Below, piece by piece: positions 37,236 to 47,522 of a stretch of DNA of 64,000 nt. The position numbers and the translations under genes were made by a program. Within the stretch, counting starts at the first letter, position 1; every line of letters starts with the position of its first letter. The stretch is from Paraburkholderia sp. SOS3 (GTDB lineage: Bacteria > Pseudomonadota > Gammaproteobacteria > Burkholderiales > Burkholderiaceae): contig NZ_CP018811.1 in assembly GCF_001922345.1 (NCBI RefSeq), positions 4,216,001-4,280,000 of the forward strand. Direction: 5' to 3'. The notes beneath the pieces were generated by a model. That model saw only the letters and a program-made list of their open reading frames with translations, made no database searches and was not told where the DNA came from.

Positions 37236-39638
37236 ATGCAACAAACGTCGAATCCGTCTTCTTCGCCTGCGGCGCCTCGCAAACGCAAGCGTCCGTTGTG
37301 GCTCACGCTCATCTTCGGTTTCGTAGGCCTTATCTTCGCCGGCATCCTGTGTGTCGCGCTCGTGCTCGGCTATGCGCTCGTCGTCGCGACGCCGAATCTG
37401 CCTTCGCTCGAGGCGCTCACCGACTATCAACCGAAAGTGCCGCTGCGCATCTATACGGCCGACCACGTGCTGATCGGCGAGTTCGGCGAGGAGCGGCGCG
37501 ACATCGTGCACATCCGCGATGTGCCGGACAACCTCAAGAAGGCCGTGCTCGCGATCGAGGACGCGCGCTTCTACGATCACGGCGGCGTCGATCTGACCGG
37601 CATCGCGCGCGCGGGCTTCGTCGCGCTGACGAATGGGCACGCCACACAGGGCGCGAGCACGATCACGATGCAGGTCGCGCGCAACTTTTTTCTGTCGAGC
37701 GAGAAGACCTATACGCGCAAGGTTTACGAGATGCTGCTCGCGTACAAGATCGAGTCGAAGCTCTCGAAAGATCAGATTCTCGAGGTGTACATGAATCAGA
37801 TCTATCTCGGGCAGCGCGCGTACGGCTTCGCGAGCGCCGCGCGCGTGTATTTCGGCAAGGACCTCAAGGACCTTACGCTTGCCGAATGCGCGATGCTGGC
37901 GGGACTGCCGAAGGCGCCTTCCGCGTATAACCCGGTCGTCAATCCGAAACGCGCGAAGGTGCGTCAGGAGTACATCCTGCAGCGCATGCTCGAGTTGCAC
38001 TACATCACGCAGCAGCAGTTCGACGATGCGGCGCGCCAGCCTTTGGTCGTGAAGGGCGCGGGCAAGGAATTCAGCGTGCACGCGGAGTACGTGGCCGAAA
38101 TGGTCCGCCAGATGATGTACGCGCAGTACCGCGAAGAGGCCTACACGCGCGGGCTCAATGTGGTCACGACGATCGACTCGGCCGATCAGGACGTCGCCTA
38201 TCGTGCGCTGCGCAAGGGTTTGATGGACTACGAACGCCGGCATGGCTATCGCGGCCCGGAAGCGTTCATCGATCTGCCGGCCGACGCCGACGATCGCGAA
38301 CAGGCCATCGACGACGCGCTGCTCGAACATCCGGACAACGGCGACATCTACGCGGCGGTCGTCACCGCGGCGAACCCGAAGCAGGTGCAAGCCACATTGA
38401 TCGGCGGCAACTCGGTGACGATCACCGCGAGCGGGCTCCGATACGCGGCCTCCGCCCTGAGCGCGCGTGCGCAGCCGAACCAGCGGATCCGGCCCGGCGC
38501 GATCGTGCGCGTGGTCAAGAACGACGACGGCGACTGGTCGATCACGCAGTTGCCGCAGGTCGAAGGCGCGTTTATCTCGATCGTGCCGCAGGACGGAGCG
38601 ATCCGCGCGCTGATCGGCGGCTTCGATTTCAACAAGAACAAGTTCAACCACGTCACCCAGGCGTGGCGGCAGCCGGGTTCGAGCTTCAAGCCGTTCATCT
38701 ATTCGGCGTCGCTCGAAAAGGGCCTCGGGCCCGCGACGGTGATCAATGACGCGCCGCTCTTTTTCAGCGCCGCCGAAACGGGCGGCCAGGCGTGGGAGCC
38801 AAAAAACTACGGCGGCGGCTTCGACGGTCCGATGACGATGCGCACCGCGCTGCAGAAGTCGAAGAACCTCGTGTCGATCCGCATCCTCAATCAAATCGGC
38901 ACGAAGTACGCGCAGCGCTACATCACGCAATTCGGCTTCGACGCCGATCGCCATCCGGCGTATCTGCCGATGGCGCTCGGGGCGGGCCTCGTCACGCCGC
39001 TGCAGATGGCAGCCGCCTACTCGGTGTTCGCAAACGGCGGCTATCGCGTCAATCCGTATCTGATCGCGGAAGTGACCGACCAGCGCGGCGTCGTGGTTGC
39101 CCATGCGCAGCCGCTCGTCGCCGGGCAAAGCGCGCCGCATGCGATCGAACCGGGCAACGCGTATGTGATGAACAGCCTGCTGCAAAGCGTCGCACAACGA
39201 GGCACGGGTGCGAAATCGAACGTGCTGAAGCGCACCGACCTCGGGGGCAAAACCGGCACGACCAACGATTCACGCGACGCGTGGTTCGCCGGCTACCAGC
39301 ACACGCTGACCGCCATCGCATGGATCGGCTACGACAACCCGCGCAGCCTCGGCGACAAGGAGACCGGCGGCGGGCTCGCGCTGCCGGTATGGATCGAATA
39401 CATGGCGCGCGCGCTCAAAGGCGTGCCCGAGTACAAGATGCCGATGCCCAGCGGCGTCACGACGATCGGCGACGAGTTGTATCTCGACGCATTTACGCCG
39501 GGCAATGGCTTTATCGCGTCGGTCGGCGTCCCGCAAGCGCCCGCCGACGAGGTCGCAAGCGGAACCGAGGGCGCCGCGCCGCAGCAGGTCGGGGAGCAGG
39601 AGAAGCAGGACATCATGAACCTGTTTCGCGGGCACTAG
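37236..39638 (+). CDS. mrcA: Penicillin-binding protein 1A (bifunctional peptidoglycan synthase)
   Basis: 800 residues from ATG 37236 (MQQTSNPSSS). One membrane anchor (about 19-50), a GT51 transglycosylase with catalytic Glu in IEDARFYDHGG (Glu108) and QGASTITMQVARNFFLS, an OB-like insert, then a class A transpeptidase: PGSSFKPF (Ser482, SxxK), SKN in LQKSKNLVSI, and KTGTT. Polymerises and crosslinks peptidoglycan in the periplasm. Divergent from pilM, the conserved ponA-pilMNOPQ arrangement. Confidence 0.98.
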   Translation: MQQTSNPSSSPAAPRKRKRPLWLTLIFGFVGLIFAGILCVALVLGYALVVATPNLPSLEALTDYQPKVPLRIYTADHVLIGEFGEERRDIVHIRDVPDNLKKAVLAIEDARFYDHGGVDLTGIARAGFVALTNGHATQGASTITMQVARNFFLSSEKTYTRKVYEMLLAYKIESKLSKDQILEVYMNQIYLGQRAYGFASAARVYFGKDLKDLTLAECAMLAGLPKAPSAYNPVVNPKRAKVRQEYILQRMLELHYITQQQFDDAARQPLVVKGAGKEFSVHAEYVAEMVRQMMYAQYREEAYTRGLNVVTTIDSADQDVAYRALRKGLMDYERRHGYRGPEAFIDLPADADDREQAIDDALLEHPDNGDIYAAVVTAANPKQVQATLIGGNSVTITASGLRYAASALSARAQPNQRIRPGAIVRVVKNDDGDWSITQLPQVEGAFISIVPQDGAIRALIGGFDFNKNKFNHVTQAWRQPGSSFKPFIYSASLEKGLGPATVINDAPLFFSAAETGGQAWEPKNYGGGFDGPMTMRTALQKSKNLVSIRILNQIGTKYAQRYITQFGFDADRHPAYLPMALGAGLVTPLQMAAAYSVFANGGYRVNPYLIAEVTDQRGVVVAHAQPLVAGQSAPHAIEPGNAYVMNSLLQSVAQRGTGAKSNVLKRTDLGGKTGTTNDSRDAWFAGYQHTLTAIAWIGYDNPRSLGDKETGGGLALPVWIEYMARALKGVPEYKMPMPSGVTTIGDELYLDAFTPGNGFIASVGVPQAPADEVASGTEGAAPQQVGEQEKQDIMNLFRGH

Positions 39639-39687
39639 CGGCACACTAGCGGCACACTAGCGGCACACTAGCGGCACACTAAGGGCA
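39633..39687. repeat. Five-copy 11-bp tandem repeat spanning the mrcA stop codon
   Basis: Units of CACTAGCGGCA: four exact copies (39633-39676) and a fifth with two changes, then a more decayed sixth. The first unit includes the mrcA TAG stop, and the spacing of 11 bp puts further stop codons in the other frames. The following bases to 39811 show no gene or clear terminator. Confidence 0.95.
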
Positions 39688-39810
39688 CGCTAAGGCCACC
39701 CTCACGCGCCCTTACACAACCCGGCGAGAGCAAGGGCACGTACCGCGTGCCACCTGCGAAGCAACGCATGGGCAGAAGCAGGTCACGCAATGCAAGTCAA
39801 GCGGGGCAGA

Positions 39811-40128
39811 TCAAGGCGCGATTTGCACCGGTTCGCCGGCTTGCTGCGTCGCGTAGTCGGAAAGCGCCGTAAAGAATTCGGTGCCGTTGCGCGTATCGCG
39901 CCATGCCCCGTCGACGAAGCGGAAGTGGTAACCGCCTGACTTCGCCGCGATCCAGATTTCCTGCATCGGCGGCTGCAGGTTCACGATGATCTTCGTGCCG
40001 TTCTCGAATTCGAGCGTCAGAACATTGCCGCTGCGCTCGAACTCGATATCGGCGTCGGTGTAGTCGAGTGCGCGCTCGACGGCGGCCAGCACAGCTTCTG
40101 CACGAGCCAGGTAATCACTATCGGACAT
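39811..40128 (-). CDS. cyaY: Frataxin homologue CyaY
   Basis: 105 residues, normal length. Acidic N-terminal helix [34 protein letters not shown] carries the iron-binding Asp/Glu ridge, followed by beta sheet [35 protein letters not shown]. CyaY modulates iron-sulfur cluster assembly on IscS/IscU. Divergent from lptM with only 36 bp between start codons, the same neighbour relation as in E. coli (cyaY-yifL-dapF). Confidence 0.96.
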   Translation of the reverse strand: MSDSDYLARAEAVLAAVERALDYTDADIEFERSGNVLTLEFENGTKIIVNLQPPMQEIWIAAKSGGYHFRFVDGAWRDTRNGTEFFTALSDYATQQAGEPVQIAP

Positions 40129-40164
40129 GCTAAACTCCAGCGGATTCGTTACACAGGGACAGTC

Positions 40165-40482
40165 ATGCGAGCCGTTTTCCGGATGAGCGCGATTGTAGCG
40201 GCTTTGTCCATTCTCGCAGCCGTCGTGCTTTCCGGCTGCGGGCAACGCGGCGCGCTCTATCTGCCTACCGTACCGCCGTTGCCGCCAAAGCCGCAGGAAC
40301 AGACGCAACCGCCATCGCCAGACGAGGTGAAGCCGACGCCGGAAACGGCGTCGACGGACATGCCGGACACCACCGGCGAACCGTTGTCGCTGTCGCCTGA
40401 CGAAGCAATGCAGATGCCCGCGAGCGGCACCACGGCGCCGCAGCCGCAGCGTCCCGCATCGGGTGCTGCGCAGGCGCAATAA
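40165..40482 (+). CDS. lptM: LptM-like small lipoprotein (YifL family)
   Basis: 105 residues. Signal peptide with lipobox [10 protein letters not shown], followed at once by GALYLP, the short conserved stretch that defines YifL/LptM; the rest is a Pro-rich low-complexity tail ([16 protein letters not shown]). In E. coli LptM assists disulfide maturation of the LptDE outer-membrane complex. It directly precedes lysA (44 bp), a position conserved in many proteobacteria. Confidence 0.9.
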   Translation: MRAVFRMSAIVAALSILAAVVLSGCGQRGALYLPTVPPLPPKPQEQTQPPSPDEVKPTPETASTDMPDTTGEPLSLSPDEAMQMPASGTTAPQPQRPASGAAQAQ

Positions 40483-40526
40483 GCCCCTCGCTTGCCGAGA
40501 CTTCAAGACCTCACCAAGACCTTCGC

Positions 40527-41789
40527 ATGACTCGATCAGCCTTCGCCTATGTCGACGGCGTGCTGCACGCCGAAGGCGTGTCGGCCGTGTCGCTTGCCGA
40601 GCGGTTCGGCACACCGCTCTATGTCTACTCGCGCGCGGCGCTGACCGCCGCATGGCAAGCGTATGCAGGCGCATGCGCGGGCCGCCGGGCAAGCGTGCAT
40701 GTCGCCGTGAAAGCGAACAGCAATCTCGCGGTGCTCAACGTGTTCGCGCGCATGAACGCGGGCTTCGACATCGTGTCCGGGGGCGAGCTCGCGCGTGTGC
40801 TGGCTGCCGGCGGCAAGGCCGAAAATACCGTGTTTTCGGGCGTTGGAAAGACCGCTTCGGAAATGCGCGAGGCACTCGCGGCGGGCGTGAAGTGTTTCAA
40901 CGTCGAGTCGATTTCCGAACTCGATCGCCTCAACGAAGTGGCGGGCGCGATGGGCAAGCGGGCGCCGGTGTCGCTGCGCGTGAATCCCGACGTCGACGCG
41001 AAAACGCATCCGTACATCTCGACGGGTCTGAAGGCGAACAAGTTCGGCGTCGCGTTCGACGACGCGCGCGAGACCTATCGTGCGGCCGCGGCGATGCGGC
41101 ACCTCGAGGTGGTCGGCATCGATTGCCATATCGGTTCGCAGATCACGGAAGTCGCGCCGTATCTCGATGCGATCGACCGTCTGCTCGAGCTTGTCGAACA
41201 GATCGAAGCCGACGGTTCGACGATTCGCCATATCGACGTCGGCGGCGGCCTCGGCATCACCTACGACGATGAAACACCGCCCGATATCGGCGTGTTCGTC
41301 AGCACCGTGCTCGATCGCATCGACGCACGCGGGCACGGGCAACGCGAGGTGTATTTCGAGCCGGGGCGTTCGCTTGTCGGCAACGCCGGCATTCTGTTGA
41401 CCCAGGTCGAATTCCTCAAGCCCGGCGTCGAAAAGAACTTTGTCATCGTCGACGCCGCGATGAACGACCTCGCGCGCCCCGCGATGTACGAGGCTTATCA
41501 CGCGATCGAACCGGTCGTCGTACGTGATGCGCCCAAGCATGTTTACGACGTCGTGGGTCCGGTCTGCGAAAGCGGCGACTGGCTCGGCCGCGAACGCGAG
41601 CTGGCCGTGGAACCCGGCGATCTGCTCGCGATCCGCTCGGCAGGCGCGTACGGCTTCGTAATGAGCTCGAACTACAACACGCGCCCGCGCGCCGCTGAAG
41701 TGATGGTGGACGGCGACAAGGTGCACGTCGTTCGCGCGCGCGAAGAGGTCAGGCAATTGTTCGCGGGCGAATCGCTGCTGCCGGACTAA
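40527..41789 (+). CDS. lysA: Diaminopimelate decarboxylase LysA
   Basis: Last step of lysine synthesis: meso-DAP to L-lysine, PLP-dependent (fold type III). 420 residues. PLP lysine in [13 protein letters not shown] (Lys62), HIGSQIT and [10 protein letters not shown] phosphate-binding regions, [11 protein letters not shown], and the active-site Cys in [12 protein letters not shown]. Follows lptM on the same strand. Confidence 0.98.
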   Translation: MTRSAFAYVDGVLHAEGVSAVSLAERFGTPLYVYSRAALTAAWQAYAGACAGRRASVHVAVKANSNLAVLNVFARMNAGFDIVSGGELARVLAAGGKAENTVFSGVGKTASEMREALAAGVKCFNVESISELDRLNEVAGAMGKRAPVSLRVNPDVDAKTHPYISTGLKANKFGVAFDDARETYRAAAAMRHLEVVGIDCHIGSQITEVAPYLDAIDRLLELVEQIEADGSTIRHIDVGGGLGITYDDETPPDIGVFVSTVLDRIDARGHGQREVYFEPGRSLVGNAGILLTQVEFLKPGVEKNFVIVDAAMNDLARPAMYEAYHAIEPVVVRDAPKHVYDVVGPVCESGDWLGRERELAVEPGDLLAIRSAGAYGFVMSSNYNTRPRAAEVMVDGDKVHVVRAREEVRQLFAGESLLPD

Positions 41790-41852
41790 CGTAGCAAGTT
41801 CTCGACAAGGCGCTGAACGCGGCAACACCGGCGATCAGCGCCGCACCGCATC

Positions 41853-42596
41853 TCACCGCACCGCATCTCGCTGCGCAGCATTTCGCCGCGCTACAAGGTC
41901 ACGCACCCACACGATCAGCCGCCATCCAAGCAGCGCAATCACGATCGCGCCGTAGATTTTCGGCAAGATCAGATCGTGCTTGCCGGCCTTCATCCACCAG
42001 AAGTGCAGGATCGCGAGTGCAGCGATCACGTAGATCGCGCGATGCAGCACCTGCCAGCGGCGGCCGAGCCTGCGCACCATCGCTTTCGGCGACGTGACAG
42101 CAAGCGGAATCAGCAGCACGAACGCGGCAAATCCGACCGTGATGAACGGACGCTTGCCGATGTCCTTCAGAATCTCCGCGACGTCGAACCACTTATCGAA
42201 CCAGAAGTACGTCGTAAAGTGCAGCGCGCCATAGAAGAACGCATAGAGCCCAAGCATGCGGCGAAACCGCAGCAACGGGTTGATGCCGGTCAGCTTGCGC
42301 AGCGGCGTGACGGCAAGCGTGATGCAGAGAAACACGAGCGTCCAGAGCCCGGTCGAGCGCGTGATGAACTCGATCGGATTCGCGCCCAGCTGACCGGTAA
42401 AGCCGAACAGCACGAGCCGTCCAAGCGGATAGAGACACGCGATAAATGCCGCGATCTTTGCCGGTACGACCCAGCGCGCGTTTCCCGCCGCGGCGCGCTT
42501 CTTTTTCGAGCCGGCTGCGCCGGCTTCGCTCGCGGCAGACATCGCTGCACGCGGCACATTGCGCCCGGACGATACCGTTTGCGTCTCGGTGACCAT
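41853..42596 (-). CDS. msrQ: MsrQ, heme-binding membrane subunit of the MsrPQ methionine sulfoxide reductase
   Basis: 247 residues with about six membrane helices of the ferric-reductase-like fold; heme histidines in GALHFTTYFW, RWQVLHRAIYVIAALAILHFWW. It passes quinol electrons to periplasmic MsrP. A basic Ala-rich N-terminus of about 45 residues precedes the first helix. 18 bp after msrP, clearly one operon. Confidence 0.95.
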   Translation of the reverse strand: MVTETQTVSSGRNVPRAAMSAASEAGAAGSKKKRAAAGNARWVVPAKIAAFIACLYPLGRLVLFGFTGQLGANPIEFITRSTGLWTLVFLCITLAVTPLRKLTGINPLLRFRRMLGLYAFFYGALHFTTYFWFDKWFDVAEILKDIGKRPFITVGFAAFVLLIPLAVTSPKAMVRRLGRRWQVLHRAIYVIAALAILHFWWMKAGKHDLILPKIYGAIVIALLGWRLIVWVRDLVARRNAAQRDAVR

Positions 42597-42614
42597 CTGC
42601 GTCTGCCTCCGCGC

Positions 42615-43616
42615 TCAAAAGTTCTTTTTCAGGTCCATGCCCTGATACATCGACGCGACGAATTCGCCGTAACCGTTGAACATCAGCGTCTTGCGCTTCG
42701 GCGTGAAGAAGCCGTCCTCGCCGATGCGGCGCTCGGTCGCCTGGCTCCAGCGCGGATGGTCGACGTTCGGGTTCACGTTCGAGTAAAAGCCATACTCGTT
42801 CGGCGCATAGGTGTTCCAGCTCGTCGGCGGCTGCTTGTCGACGAAGCGGATCTTGACCAGCGATTTGGCGCTCTTGAAGCCGTATTTCCACGGCACGACG
42901 ATGCGCACCGGCGCGCCGTTCTGGTTCGGCAGCACCTGGCCGTACAGGCCCATGGTCAGCAGCGTGAGCGGATTCATCGCTTCGTCCATCCGCAGGCCTT
43001 CCGAATAAGGCCAATTGAGGATCGGGTCCGACAGTCCCGGCATCTGCGACGGATCGTCGAGCGTGATGAACTGCACGTACTTCGCGTTGCCGGTCGGCTG
43101 CGCGCGCTTGATCAGCTCCGCGAGCGGCACGCCGATCCACGGAATCACCATCGACCAGCCCTCGACGCAGCGATGCCGATACACGCGCTCTTCAAGCGGT
43201 GCGAGCTTCAGCAGTTCGTCGATGTCGTAGACCTTCGGGTTCTTGATCTCGCCTTCCACGCTGACCTTCCACGGCCGCGGCCGCAGCGTGCCGGCGTGAT
43301 GCGCGGGGTCCGACTTGTCGGTGCCGAACTCGTAGAAATTGTTGTAAGTCGTGACGTCCTGAAACGGCGTCGGCTTGTCGACCACGACGAATTTCGGATT
43401 CGTGCGGGCCACGAGCTTCTGCGCGTTCGCATCGGGCGACGCGAACGCCGCATGCGCCTCCTCGTGAACGCCCGCGCCGATCAGTCCGCCCAACGCTGCG
43501 GCGCCCGCTGCCTGCAGCACGCGCCGCCTGTTCTCGAAGATCCGCTGCGGCGTGATCTCGCTGCGCGGAATGTCGTCGCCAGCCAGTCGCGACGTGTCGG
43601 TACGCTTGATCCACAT
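42615..43616 (-). CDS. msrP: MsrP, periplasmic molybdopterin methionine sulfoxide reductase
   Basis: 333 residues from ATG 43616 ([10 protein letters not shown]). Twin-arginine signal [21 protein letters not shown] at about 29-49, then the sulfite-oxidase-type Mo fold; the Mo-ligating cysteine is in [17 protein letters not shown]. Repairs oxidised methionines in envelope proteins. Upstream in-frame codons would give an N-terminus lying before the Tat motif and are not needed. The promoter must be in 43617-43766. Confidence 0.97.
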   Translation of the reverse strand: MWIKRTDTSRLAGDDIPRSEITPQRIFENRRRVLQAAGAAALGGLIGAGVHEEAHAAFASPDANAQKLVARTNPKFVVVDKPTPFQDVTTYNNFYEFGTDKSDPAHHAGTLRPRPWKVSVEGEIKNPKVYDIDELLKLAPLEERVYRHRCVEGWSMVIPWIGVPLAELIKRAQPTGNAKYVQFITLDDPSQMPGLSDPILNWPYSEGLRMDEAMNPLTLLTMGLYGQVLPNQNGAPVRIVVPWKYGFKSAKSLVKIRFVDKQPPTSWNTYAPNEYGFYSNVNPNVDHPRWSQATERRIGEDGFFTPKRKTLMFNGYGEFVASMYQGMDLKKNF

Positions 43617-43766
43617 ATTGCTGCTCCTCGCGCGCCGCGTCGGGCGTGCCATTTCATCATCCGGTATACGGCGGAGGTTTCAGTCCAAAGTTTCGTCCGG
43701 AATTCCGCCATCTACTACTCCTGTTGTAGCAAACGAAAGGAATTCGGAAATCATCCCTCGCCACCA

Positions 43767-43801
43767 TAAAAAAACCGCCGGTGCATCGCACGCGGCGGTT
43801 A
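43767..43801 (-). terminator. Intrinsic terminator of resB-ccsB
   Basis: Stem AACCGCCG / CGGCGGTT with a 12-base loop (43773-43800), followed on the minus strand by seven U. It lies 25 bp after the ccsB stop and upstream of msrP, separating the two operons. Confidence 0.92.
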
Positions 43802-43825
43802 TTAGTCGGTTCGTGGGCACGGATA

Positions 43826-45025
43826 TTACAGTTTTCCGTAACTATGCAGCCCGGAAAGGAACATATTGACGCCGAGGAACGCGAAGGTCGTGACGAGCAG
43901 GCCCGTCAGCGCCCACCAGGCGGCAACTGCGCCGCGCAGGCCTTTCATCAGGCGCATATGCAGCCACGCGGCGTAATTGAGCCAGACGATCAGCGCCCAC
44001 GTCTCCTTCGGATCCCAGCTCCAGTAGCCGCCCCACGCTTGCGCGGCCCACAGCGCACCGAGAATCGTCGCGACCGTAAAGAACGCGAAGCCGACCGCGA
44101 TCGACTTGTACATCACGTCGTCGAGCACATCGAGCGTGGGCAGGCGGTCGGAGAGCACGCCGCGCTCCTTCATCAGATAGGCGACGCCGACCATCGCCGA
44201 CAGCGCAAAGCTGCCGTAACCGATAAAGTTCGCCGGCACGTGGATTTTCATCCACCAGCTCTGCAGTGCGGGCACGAGCGGCTGGATCTGCTGCGCATCG
44301 CGCGCGATTGAATACCACATGAGAAAGCCGACCGCCGCGCTGATCACGAGCAGCACGAACGCGCCGAGCGCACGCGTGTTGTAGTGCATTTCGTAATACA
44401 GATAGAAGAGCGCCGTAATCAGGCTGAACAGCACGAACACTTCATAGAGGTTCGAGATCGGAATATGGCCGACGTCGGCGCCGATCAGATACGACTCGTA
44501 CCAGCGCACCATGAGGCCGGTGAAGCCCATCAGCACGGCCGCCCAGGTCATTTTGGAGCCGATCGCGGCACCCGAGGCGGAGCGCGACAGCAGGCCGATC
44601 CAGTAGAACAGCGTGGCGAACACGAAGAGCGCGCTCATCCAGAGGATGGCCGACTGGCTCGACAGGAAATACTTGAGGAAGAACGCGTGATCGGCGCGCG
44701 ACAGGTCGCCGTGGTAAATGCCGATGGCCGCCAGCGAGAGCGCCGCGATGGCGATCATGAGCGGCCGCACGGGCTTCCAGCGCCAGCCGAGCACGACGAA
44801 CACCGGCACCGCGCAGACCAGCACCAGTTTGTCGTAGTAGTTCATGAACGCGTGGTAGCGCGAGAGCGCAAACCCCGCGCCGCCCATGAGCGCCAGCGCG
44901 AACAGCCAGTCGAATGGCGTCAGCCGCTTCAGGAAGGGACGATCGTCGAGCAGGCCGGAATGCGATGCGATTGCGCCAGCACGCCGCTGCTTGAGTGTGG
45001 AAGAGGAAACTTGGGTCAAGTCCAT
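43826..45025 (-). CDS. ccsB: Cytochrome c biogenesis protein CcsB (ResC/CcsA type, WWD domain)
   Basis: 399 residues, eight or so membrane helices, with the heme-handling tryptophan-rich motif WGGYWSWDPKETWALIVWLNYAAWLH near the C-terminus (WWD domain) and conserved histidines nearby. Together with ResB it forms the system II heme export and cytochrome c synthase. ATG at 45025 (MDLTQVSSSTL); an upstream in-frame start overlaps the end of resB and is less likely. 49 bp after resB. Confidence 0.95.
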   Translation of the reverse strand: MDLTQVSSSTLKQRRAGAIASHSGLLDDRPFLKRLTPFDWLFALALMGGAGFALSRYHAFMNYYDKLVLVCAVPVFVVLGWRWKPVRPLMIAIAALSLAAIGIYHGDLSRADHAFFLKYFLSSQSAILWMSALFVFATLFYWIGLLSRSASGAAIGSKMTWAAVLMGFTGLMVRWYESYLIGADVGHIPISNLYEVFVLFSLITALFYLYYEMHYNTRALGAFVLLVISAAVGFLMWYSIARDAQQIQPLVPALQSWWMKIHVPANFIGYGSFALSAMVGVAYLMKERGVLSDRLPTLDVLDDVMYKSIAVGFAFFTVATILGALWAAQAWGGYWSWDPKETWALIVWLNYAAWLHMRLMKGLRGAVAAWWALTGLLVTTFAFLGVNMFLSGLHSYGKL

Positions 45026-45074
45026 GATCTTACCGGGTCGAATCTTGTGGGCCGGGTTGTAAGCCACGCTCCGT

Positions 45075-47285
45075 TTAAGCCGGGTGGCTGCCACCGCCGG
45101 ACGCAGCGGACGCTACCGATTCGTCGACCAGCCTGGCGCCAAGCGCCGTGCCGACCGCGTCGCGCGTCTCTTTGAACTCCTTGTCGAAGTCGAATGTCTT
45201 GCGAGCACTCGACATCGCCATCACGACGTTGACGCCATGATCCGAGTCTTTGAGCCAGAACCACAGCCGCCGTTCACGCACGTAGAACATCGAGAAGATG
45301 CCGAGCACGAGAAGCAGGCTGCCAAGATACACGACTTTTTTACCCGGCGCGCGCGTCAACTGAAATACCGAAGCTTGCACCTGCTTGAAGGAATCGAGCT
45401 GCAGAAAAACCGGCGATCCGTACAAAAAGCTGTCGGAAATTGCGTTGATGGAGTTCTGCACGAAACGGCTCGACGCGTCGCCGGGCTGTACCGGCGCCTC
45501 GCCCGCCTGCGCGCGCGCGATTTGCCAAACGTCCCACATCGAGCCCTCGAGCATGCGCAGCAACAAACCTGCCGCCTTTTCCTGCTCCGCTTTCGGCACT
45601 GAATGATCGATGAACATCGCGATGGCCTGGAAACCGCCGGGGCCGTGCGGCTGTGCGTTCGGCTGGGCGCTCGCCGGAGCGGCGAGACTGCTGTCGGCGC
45701 CTGCAAAGAGGGTCAGGACACGTGCTGCGCTTTCTTCGAGATGCTGCTGCAACTCCGGCTCCGCATTCGGCACCGAGCGCTGCGCAAAACGACGCGCGGC
45801 TTCAGCGCGCGTCGCCGGATTTTCGAGCGCCGCGCGCAGGTTCATCCATTCCTTGACCGTGCCGCCTTCGTCGGCCGGGATGCGCAGATAACGGAACGGA
45901 TCGTCCGGATTCGTGCGCATGCCGGCGAGAAACACACGGTCGCCGCCGACCTCGACGGGCAGCATGTAGTTGTTGTACTCGCGCGCCTGACCGTTCTTGT
46001 CGCGCACCTTGTACTGCACCGACGGGCCGACGTTGTGGAGATCGACCGGCTTCGACGTCTTGGCGCCGGAACCGAGGCGCTCGTCGAAGGCCTGCTTCAG
46101 CGTTTCGTGCTGCGCGACGCCGCGCGCGTCCGTCTGGCCGTTGCCGTTCGTGATGTTTTCGACGTTGATCGCGCGGAAATCGGCGAATTCGACCGTTTGA
46201 CCATCCGAGCCCGGAATCGCGTCCGTCAGCGGTGTCGAGTTGCCGATCGTGCCGTCGAACGGAACCGGTTTCGCGCTTGCGCCCGTCATCGGGAAGGCGG
46301 TCATCTTCATCTCGGAGCCGCCGTCCTGGAAGCTCGACTGATAGATCGACACGCCGTCGTACTCGAATGGCTTGTTCACTTCGACACGCGCGGGAATCTG
46401 CTTGCCGGTCTTGTGATCGATAACAACGATGTCGCTTGCGAAGAGCTTGGGCATCCCCGTCGAGTAGTAGTCGACGATGAACTTGTTCAGCTGGATCGAG
46501 AACGGCAGGTCCTGAATCAGCGAGCCGTTCGGCTGGTTCAGGATCGCGGTCGACACATGCTGCCCTTCGGGCACCCATGCATAACCGCGGAACGTCGGAT
46601 TCGATTGCGACAGCCGATGCTCGGGCGGAATCTCGTTGATCACCGTGTTGCTGTTGATCGGCGTCTTGTCGAAAAGCCACATTTGCAGCCTGATCGGCAG
46701 ATTGCTGTCGAGCAGGCCACCAATGCAGATGATGACGATCGCAAGGTGTGCCGAGATGTAGCCGAGCTTCGTCAGCGCGCCGCGCTTCGCGGCGATCAGC
46801 GTCGCCCCTTCGGACTCGCGCGTGACGAACCGGTAGCCGAGCCTGACGGACAGTTGCGTGAGCGTCGTAACGGCTTGCGCGCGCGTCTGCGTCACGGCGA
46901 ACTCGCCTTTGTGGTGAAACGCGCGCAGGCTCGCTTCGCGTACCTTGTCCTTCCAGCTCTTCGTGTCGGCGAGCATCTTCGGCGCGTTGCGGATCACGCA
47001 CAACGACACCGACGCGATCAGAAAGCCGAGGATCAGCATGAACCACCACGCGCTGTACACGGTGTAGAGGCTCAATGACCGGAAGATGTCCGCCCAGAAC
47101 GGGCCGAACTGATTGACGTAATTCGGATACGGGTCGTCCTGTGTGAGGACCGTGCCGATGATGCTCGCGATCGCGAGAATCACCAGCATCGCGATTGCAA
47201 AGCGCATCGAACTGAGCAACTCGATGGCTTCGCGCGCGACTCGCTGGCGCGATTTCGACTGCAGACCCGATGTGGTAACGCTCAT
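45075..47285 (-). CDS. resB: Cytochrome c biogenesis protein ResB (Ccs1)
   Basis: 736 residues. Three N-terminal membrane helices (MRFAIAMLVILAIASIIGTVL, WWFMLILGFLIASVSLCVI, LGYISAHLAIVIICIGGLLD), a large periplasmic domain, and a C-terminal helix (VVYLGSLLLVLGIFSMFYVRERRLWFWL), the typical Ccs1 topology. Partner of CcsB in periplasmic heme attachment to CXXCH proteins such as the cytochrome c4 encoded just upstream. ATG 47285. Confidence 0.96.
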   Translation of the reverse strand: MSVTTSGLQSKSRQRVAREAIELLSSMRFAIAMLVILAIASIIGTVLTQDDPYPNYVNQFGPFWADIFRSLSLYTVYSAWWFMLILGFLIASVSLCVIRNAPKMLADTKSWKDKVREASLRAFHHKGEFAVTQTRAQAVTTLTQLSVRLGYRFVTRESEGATLIAAKRGALTKLGYISAHLAIVIICIGGLLDSNLPIRLQMWLFDKTPINSNTVINEIPPEHRLSQSNPTFRGYAWVPEGQHVSTAILNQPNGSLIQDLPFSIQLNKFIVDYYSTGMPKLFASDIVVIDHKTGKQIPARVEVNKPFEYDGVSIYQSSFQDGGSEMKMTAFPMTGASAKPVPFDGTIGNSTPLTDAIPGSDGQTVEFADFRAINVENITNGNGQTDARGVAQHETLKQAFDERLGSGAKTSKPVDLHNVGPSVQYKVRDKNGQAREYNNYMLPVEVGGDRVFLAGMRTNPDDPFRYLRIPADEGGTVKEWMNLRAALENPATRAEAARRFAQRSVPNAEPELQQHLEESAARVLTLFAGADSSLAAPASAQPNAQPHGPGGFQAIAMFIDHSVPKAEQEKAAGLLLRMLEGSMWDVWQIARAQAGEAPVQPGDASSRFVQNSINAISDSFLYGSPVFLQLDSFKQVQASVFQLTRAPGKKVVYLGSLLLVLGIFSMFYVRERRLWFWLKDSDHGVNVVMAMSSARKTFDFDKEFKETRDAVGTALGARLVDESVASAASGGGSHPA

Positions 47286-47305
47286 TCAAACTCCAACTGA
47301 ACAGC

Positions 47306-47364
47306 AAAAAAGGGTGCAGGGCCATCGCATCGTGGCGACGCCCTCACCCTTTTCTTGTTTTTTT
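47306..47364. terminator. Bidirectional hairpin terminator between cytochrome c4 gene and resB
   Basis: Stem AAAAGGGTG / CACCCTTTT (47308-47316 with 47345-47353), extended by AGGGC/GCCCT, with T-runs on both strands (six U on the minus side, CTTGTTTTTTT on the plus side). It should end the cytochrome c4 transcript; it also stands 20 bp before resB, so resB needs its own promoter or read-through. Confidence 0.85.
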
Positions 47365-47522
47365 GCCGGCTGATGCGGCGTGTCGCCGCGGCTTCATGTA
47401 CCGCTTCATTTACCGGTTCAAGTACCGTTTCGCTACACAACTGCAGCGCACCGCAAAACGGCCACGAGTTTCGGCTCGCCCCGCGGCTCGCCGCGCAACG
47501 CGACTTGCGCGCGGACGCTAGC

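Noticed and set aside
37032..39197. A 721-codon minus-strand frame antisense to mrcA
   Set aside because: Same GC-skew artefact; composition is Arg/His-rich and it lies wholly opposite the well-supported PBP1A gene and its promoter.
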